Below are positions 59,750 to 64,000 of a DNA stretch of 64,000 nucleotides, in pieces (the stretch's first letter is position 1; each line of letters opens with the position of its first letter). The notes under the pieces are model-generated. The model searched no databases, was not told where the DNA came from, and saw only the letters and a list, made by a program, of their open reading frames with translations. Position numbers and translations under genes: made by a program. Source of the DNA: Opitutia bacterium (GTDB taxonomy: Bacteria; Verrucomicrobiota; Verrucomicrobiia; Opitutales; Opitutaceae); NCBI GenBank assembly GCA_016187945.1, contig JACPIT010000002.1, positions 186,001 through 250,000 of the forward strand. The letters are read 5' to 3'.

Positions 59750-61216
59750 TTACTGGAGCGCGATGCCGTAGCGCGTGAGGGCGCTGCCTTCGAGGCGGTA
59801 GAGGGCGGTGTAGGAGTTGCGGAGGGCGACCTTCGACTGGAGCTCGTTCACCTTCGCGGTTTCGAGGTCGTTCTGCGCTTCGAGGACGCGACGCGAAGTC
59901 GAGAGGCCGGCGGTGAAGCGGGCTTGCTCGAGTTCGTATTGCTTCTCGCTGAGTTCGCGGGCTTGCGCGGAGATTTTCACGCTCTCGGCGTTGGTCTCGA
60001 CAGCGCGGACGGCGGCGCGGACTTGCACTTCGATGTTTTGCTCGAGCGCGCGGACGTTCACTTCCTGCTGGTTGAGCGAAGCGAGCGCCTGGCGGTAGCG
60101 CGCGCGGTCGGCTTTCTGGCCCCACGGGACGCTGACGGTGAGGTCGAGCTGCCAGGAGGTGCTGTCGCGGCCGAGCGCGCTGTCGATGGCGGAGGAGTTG
60201 CTCGTGGACGGGAAGGAGTTGAAACCAACCGCGCCGCCGACGCTGACGTCGGGGAGGCGGTTGCTCTTGGCGACGCGGGCGTCGAGCTGGAGCTGGTCGA
60301 GCGCCATCTTGGCGGCGAGGTAGTCGGGCTGGTGGAGTTTCGCGGCGTTGTAGGACGAGGCGAAGGTGGGCAGTTCGGGCGCGGCGGACGGGAGCGAGAC
60401 GGCGCCAAGCGCGGAATCGAGTTCGAATTGGCCGATGAGGGCGAGGAGGGCTTCCTCGGAGTCCTTCACGTTTTGTTCGGCGAGGAGGACGCTGCGGCGG
60501 GCGTTGGCGACGCCGACGCCAGCTTGGAGGACGTCGAGATCGGTGGCGACGCCGGTCTGGCGGCGCGTCTTGGCTTCGTCGAGGAGGCGGTCGGCGAGGG
60601 CGAGGGAGAACTTCACGACTTCGCGTTGCTCGCGGGCGTAGGCGAGGGCGTAGTAAGCGTTTTCGGTGCGCTGGATGATGTCGAGGACACCGGCCTGATA
60701 GGTAAGGTTGGCGCGTTCGAGGCCGATGCGGGCGCGCTTGATCGGGGCGCGGTTCACTTCGAGGCCGGCGCCGGCGAGGAGCGGCTGGCGGAGCGAGACG
60801 GTGAGGTCGGCGTTGTAGGCGGGGTTGACGGCGGAGGTGTAGGACGTCTCGGTCTTGTCGAGCTTGGTGCTGACGGAGGCGGTGGTGCCGGTTTCGAAAA
60901 CCTCGCTGACGCTCAGGCGCGTGTCGCCGGTTTTGACCTTGGTGCCGATCGTGGTGCCGTCCTGGGCCGTGCGGGAGAGGCCGCGCGAGGTGGTGAAGGA
61001 AAAGTTCGGCAGGTAGGTGCTCTGCGCGATGTCGATCTGGTCCTTCGCGATCTGCGGGCTGAAGCGGTCGGCCTCGAGGGTGACGTTGCGGCGGAGGGCG
61101 CGCTGGATGGCTTCCTCGATGGTGAGGGGGCCGGCGGCGGGGGCGGCGTTTTGGGCGAGGAGGCTCGTGGCGATCGCGAGGAGGGCCGAGGTGGCGAGAG
61201 CGAGGCGGAGTTTCAT
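59750..61216 (-). CDS. TolC-family outer membrane protein
   Basis: 488 residues from ATG 61216; the frame extends 29 codons upstream but the signal peptide (RLALATSALLAIATSLLAQ) begins here. Two OEP domains with the typical ITIEEAIQRALRRN start and long helices (ARYRQALASLNQQEVNVRAL) are seen. Unlike the TolC at 3.8 kb it has no pump genes next to it, so it serves transporters encoded elsewhere or a type I-like secretion route. It lies between the tryptophanase and PpiD-like genes with terminators on both sides, hence monocistronic. Confidence 0.9.
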   Translation of the reverse strand: MKLRLALATSALLAIATSLLAQNAAPAAGPLTIEEAIQRALRRNVTLEADRFSPQIAKDQIDIAQSTYLPNFSFTTSRGLSRTAQDGTTIGTKVKTGDTRLSVSEVFETGTTASVSTKLDKTETSYTSAVNPAYNADLTVSLRQPLLAGAGLEVNRAPIKRARIGLERANLTYQAGVLDIIQRTENAYYALAYAREQREVVKFSLALADRLLDEAKTRRQTGVATDLDVLQAGVGVANARRSVLLAEQNVKDSEEALLALIGQFELDSALGAVSLPSAAPELPTFASSYNAAKLHQPDYLAAKMALDQLQLDARVAKSNRLPDVSVGGAVGFNSFPSTSNSSAIDSALGRDSTSWQLDLTVSVPWGQKADRARYRQALASLNQQEVNVRALEQNIEVQVRAAVRAVETNAESVKISAQARELSEKQYELEQARFTAGLSTSRRVLEAQNDLETAKVNELQSKVALRNSYTALYRLEGSALTRYGIALQ

Positions 61217-61445
61217 TCGGAAATCGAAAGGGAGCGGGAAAAAGACACGCAAGCGGCGGAAAAGTTGGCGGATTCTGCGGGTGATACGTGCGTGAGCGCG
61301 CAAACCCTGAAAACGTTGCGCTCACTATGCTGCCCGTGAGACGCGGAGCAGGAGGATTGCGGGCGGGCGGTCATGGAACGGGATAGACGGCGGCAGTGGC
61401 ACGCAGTTACGCGGGCGCGGCGCTAAGACGCGCGAGCGAACTTTG

Positions 61446-61477
61446 AAAAAAACGAAGGGCGCAGCAAGACTGCGCCC
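61446..61477 (-). terminator. Rho-independent terminator of the PpiD-like gene
   Basis: GGGCGCAG, loop, CTGCGCCC followed on the minus strand by TTCGTTTTTTT. The stem is the family I repeat unit also seen at 18457-18530. Confidence 0.88.
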
Positions 61478-61510
61478 TCGGAAGAAAAACGGGAGATGCT
61501 CGCGAGCCGC

Positions 61511-63166
61511 TCAGGGCGTCGCGGTCTTCGCCGGCGCGTGCTTCTTCAGTTCGGTTTCGACGAGCGCGGAGAGCACGGCGCTCTGGTTGGCCGCGGCGGT
61601 GTATTGCGCGAGCTGCTTTTGCACTTCGGCGAAACGCGGGTTCGCGGGCGAGACGTCGGGGAGCTTTTTGTCAGCGACGTAAGTGAAGACGCCTTGGTCG
61701 CCGGTCGCGACCATCTCGGAGACTTCGCCCTTCGGGAGCGAGGCTTGGAGCGCGCCGTAGGCGGCGTAGGGCAGATCCTGCGGCGGCTGGCGGAGGGAGA
61801 AGTTCGCGTAGGACTTCGTCGCGAGTTTCTCGGCCTTGGCGACTTCCTCGAACTTGCCGGCCGCGGCGGCGGCTTGGAGTTTCGCGCGGAGGGCCTTGCC
61901 GGCTTCGACGAAGCGCTTGCGCTTCTCGGATTCCTTGTAGTCGGCGGCGACCTTGTCCTTCACTTCATTGAGCATCGGCTTGTAGCCGGGGAGCGTTTCG
62001 TTCCAGAGGAAAACGATGTAGCCGTCGGGCGACGGGACCGGGTCGGAGAAGAAGCGGTCTTTGTTGAGGCGCGAGATTTGCTCGGCGTATTGGCCGAGCC
62101 ACGGGCGGTCGGCGGGCGGGTTGTCGAAGGTGAACGGCGCGAGCTGCACGGCGGCGCGGTGCTGCGCGGCGACGAGCGCGGCGAGATCGGCGGAGTTGGC
62201 GGCGGCTTTGCGCTCGTAGATCGCGACGGTGAAGTCGTTCGCGGCTTTCGAGGCGCGGTTGCGGCCGGCGAGATCCTTCATGGTCTGCTCGACTTGCGCG
62301 CGGACCTTCGGGAAATCGTCCGTGCTCGCGTTGGTGGCGACGGGCTTCGCGTCCTTTTCCGCGGGCGCGGGGAAGCGGGCTTTGTTGGCCTCGTAGAAGG
62401 CGCGCATCTCAGCCTCGCTCGGCGGCGTGGGCGGGAGGAATTCCGCGGTCTTGAACTCGACGACGCTCAGCTTCGGGCGCGCGGGCACCTCGTAGCGAAA
62501 CGCGTTTTCTTCGAAAAATTTCTGGAGCGCGAGGTCGTTGACCTGCACGCCGGCGTCGAAGGCGGCGTAGTCCCACGAGGCGGTGACGAGCGACCAGGTG
62601 GCGTCGGCGCGTTTGAGCTGCTCGGCGACGTCGCTCGGCAGCACGTAGCCGGGGCCGGAGACGATCTTGCCGAGCGCCTCGATGCGGGCGTCGTCGCGGA
62701 AGACGCGGTTTGCGTCGGCGATGGTGAAGTCGCGCGAGGTCTTGAGGCTGTCCTCGAATTGCTTGTAGCGCGGCTGATTGAAATTGCCCTGCTCGTCCTT
62801 GAAGGCGGGGAGCGCGGCGATGAAGGTGCCGAGTTCTTTTTCGGTCGGGGCGGGCACGTGCAGCTCGTCGGCGAGGGCGAGGCCGGCGATGCGGCTGAGC
62901 GCGTATTCCTGGAGTTGAGCGCCGCTGACCTGGTAGGCGCCGCGGAGTTGGGCGGAGAATTGCGCGTCGTTGCCGATGCGGCGGCCTTCCTGCTCGTTGC
63001 CGAGGTTGTGGCCGAAGAAGGGCTGCTCGAGGATCTTGTTGCCGGCGCGGCCGATGCCGGGAGCGGCGCCGATCGTGAAGATGAACGAGACGATGGTGAC
63101 GGCCAGGAGAACCGCGAAGACGGTGCGGAAGTGCTTCTGGAAGTAGGTTTGAATCCAGGAAATCAT
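61511..63166 (-). CDS. PpiD/SurA-like membrane-anchored periplasmic foldase
   Basis: 551 residues from ATG 63166 (MISWIQTYFQKHF, then one membrane segment about 14-33), the layout of PpiD: short cytoplasmic start, anchor, SurA_N-like helical chaperone domain (about 60-190), and a C-terminal helical part. A parvulin (PPIC) core is weak: DRFFSDPVPSPDGYIVFLW resembles its end, but the start is poorly conserved, so catalytic activity is uncertain. It helps outer-membrane and secreted proteins leaving the Sec channel. The upstream ATG at 63211 is rejected. Confidence 0.8.
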   Translation of the reverse strand: MISWIQTYFQKHFRTVFAVLLAVTIVSFIFTIGAAPGIGRAGNKILEQPFFGHNLGNEQEGRRIGNDAQFSAQLRGAYQVSGAQLQEYALSRIAGLALADELHVPAPTEKELGTFIAALPAFKDEQGNFNQPRYKQFEDSLKTSRDFTIADANRVFRDDARIEALGKIVSGPGYVLPSDVAEQLKRADATWSLVTASWDYAAFDAGVQVNDLALQKFFEENAFRYEVPARPKLSVVEFKTAEFLPPTPPSEAEMRAFYEANKARFPAPAEKDAKPVATNASTDDFPKVRAQVEQTMKDLAGRNRASKAANDFTVAIYERKAAANSADLAALVAAQHRAAVQLAPFTFDNPPADRPWLGQYAEQISRLNKDRFFSDPVPSPDGYIVFLWNETLPGYKPMLNEVKDKVAADYKESEKRKRFVEAGKALRAKLQAAAAAGKFEEVAKAEKLATKSYANFSLRQPPQDLPYAAYGALQASLPKGEVSEMVATGDQGVFTYVADKKLPDVSPANPRFAEVQKQLAQYTAAANQSAVLSALVETELKKHAPAKTATP

Positions 63167-63336
63167 GGAAGGGAAACTGATGTCGCTAGGGAGCGCGGCG
63201 AGGGCTGTCAACCGCGGGTTCCGGAAGATCGCCGACGCGGCGCGGAAGCGCGACGCGGGCGCGGGCGGGTCGGGCGTTCGCCGACACGATTTTCATTCAG
63301 AAAACGATTGGCCCGCGCGCCGCGACGTTTAAGCAC

Positions 63337-64000
63337 ATGCGCATGGTTTCCTCGGGACGACCGCCGGGCTCCAACGCTGCGAGTGCGTGGGCACGCGCGA
63401 CGGATTGGACGCTCGACCGCATCATCGGCCTGCCGCAGGGCGGACGCACGGGCGCGGTCGCATGGATTTGCGGGTTCATGATCGTGATCGGTGCGGTCGA
63501 CTACGCGACGGGCACACGCGTCTCGATGGGATTTTTCTATCTCGTGCCGGTCGCGTTGTCGGTGGTGTGGCTCGGGCTCGGGGCGGCTTCCATCACGGCG
63601 CTCGGGAGCTGGGGTGTGCGTGTCGCCGCGGACCTGACGGACGCGCCCGATGCGATCCACGAGACGTGGCTGTGGTGGAACTCCGCGTCGGCGCTGCTCA
63701 CGTATTTTTCGGTGATCTGGATTTTGGACGCGCTGATCCAACTTCACCGCCAGCTCGAACAACGCGTGCGCGAACGCACGGAGGAGCTCGAGCGCGAGAC
63801 CCAGAAGCGCCAGCAAGTGCAGCGCGAGCTGCTCGAGCTGAGCGAGAGCGAGCGCAGCGCGATGGGCCGCGAATTGCACGACCAGCTCGGCCAGCACCTC
63901 GTCGCGACGGCGATGGCGGCGCAAGTGCTCGCGCAGCGCTTGCACGGGCGCGACGAGAACGGCGCGCGCGAGGCGCGCAAGATCGCGGACCTCGTCGAGC
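63337..64000 (+). CDS. NarX/DegS-type sensor histidine kinase (partial, 3' end beyond window)
   Basis: The first 221 residues are visible from ATG 63337 (or ATG 63343). A membrane region of three to four segments (about 40-135) with SMGFFYLVPVALSVVWLG resembles the small MASE-like input of some kinases. A coiled coil (QLEQRVRERTEELERETQKR) leads to HisKA_3 with the acceptor His in SERSAMGRELHDQLGQHL. Such kinases partner with NarL-type regulators. The ATPase domain lies outside. Confidence 0.85.
   Translation, partial: MRMVSSGRPPGSNAASAWARATDWTLDRIIGLPQGGRTGAVAWICGFMIVIGAVDYATGTRVSMGFFYLVPVALSVVWLGLGAASITALGSWGVRVAADLTDAPDAIHETWLWWNSASALLTYFSVIWILDALIQLHRQLEQRVRERTEELERETQKRQQVQRELLELSESERSAMGRELHDQLGQHLVATAMAAQVLAQRLHGRDENGAREARKIADLVE

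Overview
The window looks like chromosome of a Gram-negative, high-GC member of Verrucomicrobiota, most likely Opitutaceae. This is an inference from gene content: a Kdo transferase, TonB receptor, RND pump, outer-membrane factors, porin and exosortase, a phoH-ybeY pair, and very dense intergenic palindromes. No rRNA, CRISPR array, prophage or transposase gene was found; there is one tRNA (His). Coding density is high on both strands, and GC-rich codons create very long antisense open frames that are not genes.

Layout. 1-6523 (minus): tetR, then a TolC-MFP-RND efflux operon cut by the left edge. 6826-11214 (minus): RecO-like protein, DUF502 membrane protein, ybeY, phoH, HIT protein. 11538-18100 (plus): a second TetR regulator, fabF-type KAS II, an alpha/beta hydrolase, and a tightly overlapping set of small protein, YjdF/DUF2238 protein, exosortase and histidine kinase. 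18564-21398 (minus): M16 protease. 21647-24076 (plus): deoxyhypusine-synthase homologue and waaA. 24181-28379 (minus): hicBA inserted at the 3' end of a GT28 glycolipid-synthase gene, then a PlcP-like metallophosphoesterase and a GT4 glycosyltransferase. 28577-32330 (plus): ppk1, a PPP-family phosphatase and a 567-bp tandem duplication. 32350-34920: SNF2 helicase. 35148-42120 (plus): porin, pstS, pstC, pstA, pstB, phoU; then pit and its DUF47 partner (minus, 42382-44104). 44251-48134: a chemoreceptor converging with a CBS-PAS hybrid kinase. 48240-53309: tRNA-His, EEP hydrolase, trpA, a diguanylate cyclase response regulator, a DagK-like lipid kinase, miaA. 53490-63166 (minus): Oar-like TonB receptor, TPR protein, tryptophanase, TolC-like protein, PpiD-like foldase. 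63337 to the end: a NarX/DegS-type histidine kinase cut by the right edge.

The most coherent functional theme is phosphate economy across about 24.9-44.1 kb. It combines high-affinity uptake (porin, PstSCAB, PhoU), low-affinity uptake (Pit/DUF47), polyphosphate synthesis (ppk1) with a co-transcribed phosphatase, and a predicted membrane-lipid remodelling set (PlcP-like phospholipase, GT4 and GT28 glycosyltransferases). Direct repeats with the 11-bp period of PhoB boxes precede the porin and pstC and lie between ppk1 and the GT4-plcP pair. No phoBR is present in the window.

The second theme is repeats. At least ten families of palindromic elements fill the intergenic spaces. Several lie in frame inside genes, and others supply the stop codons of neighbouring genes.
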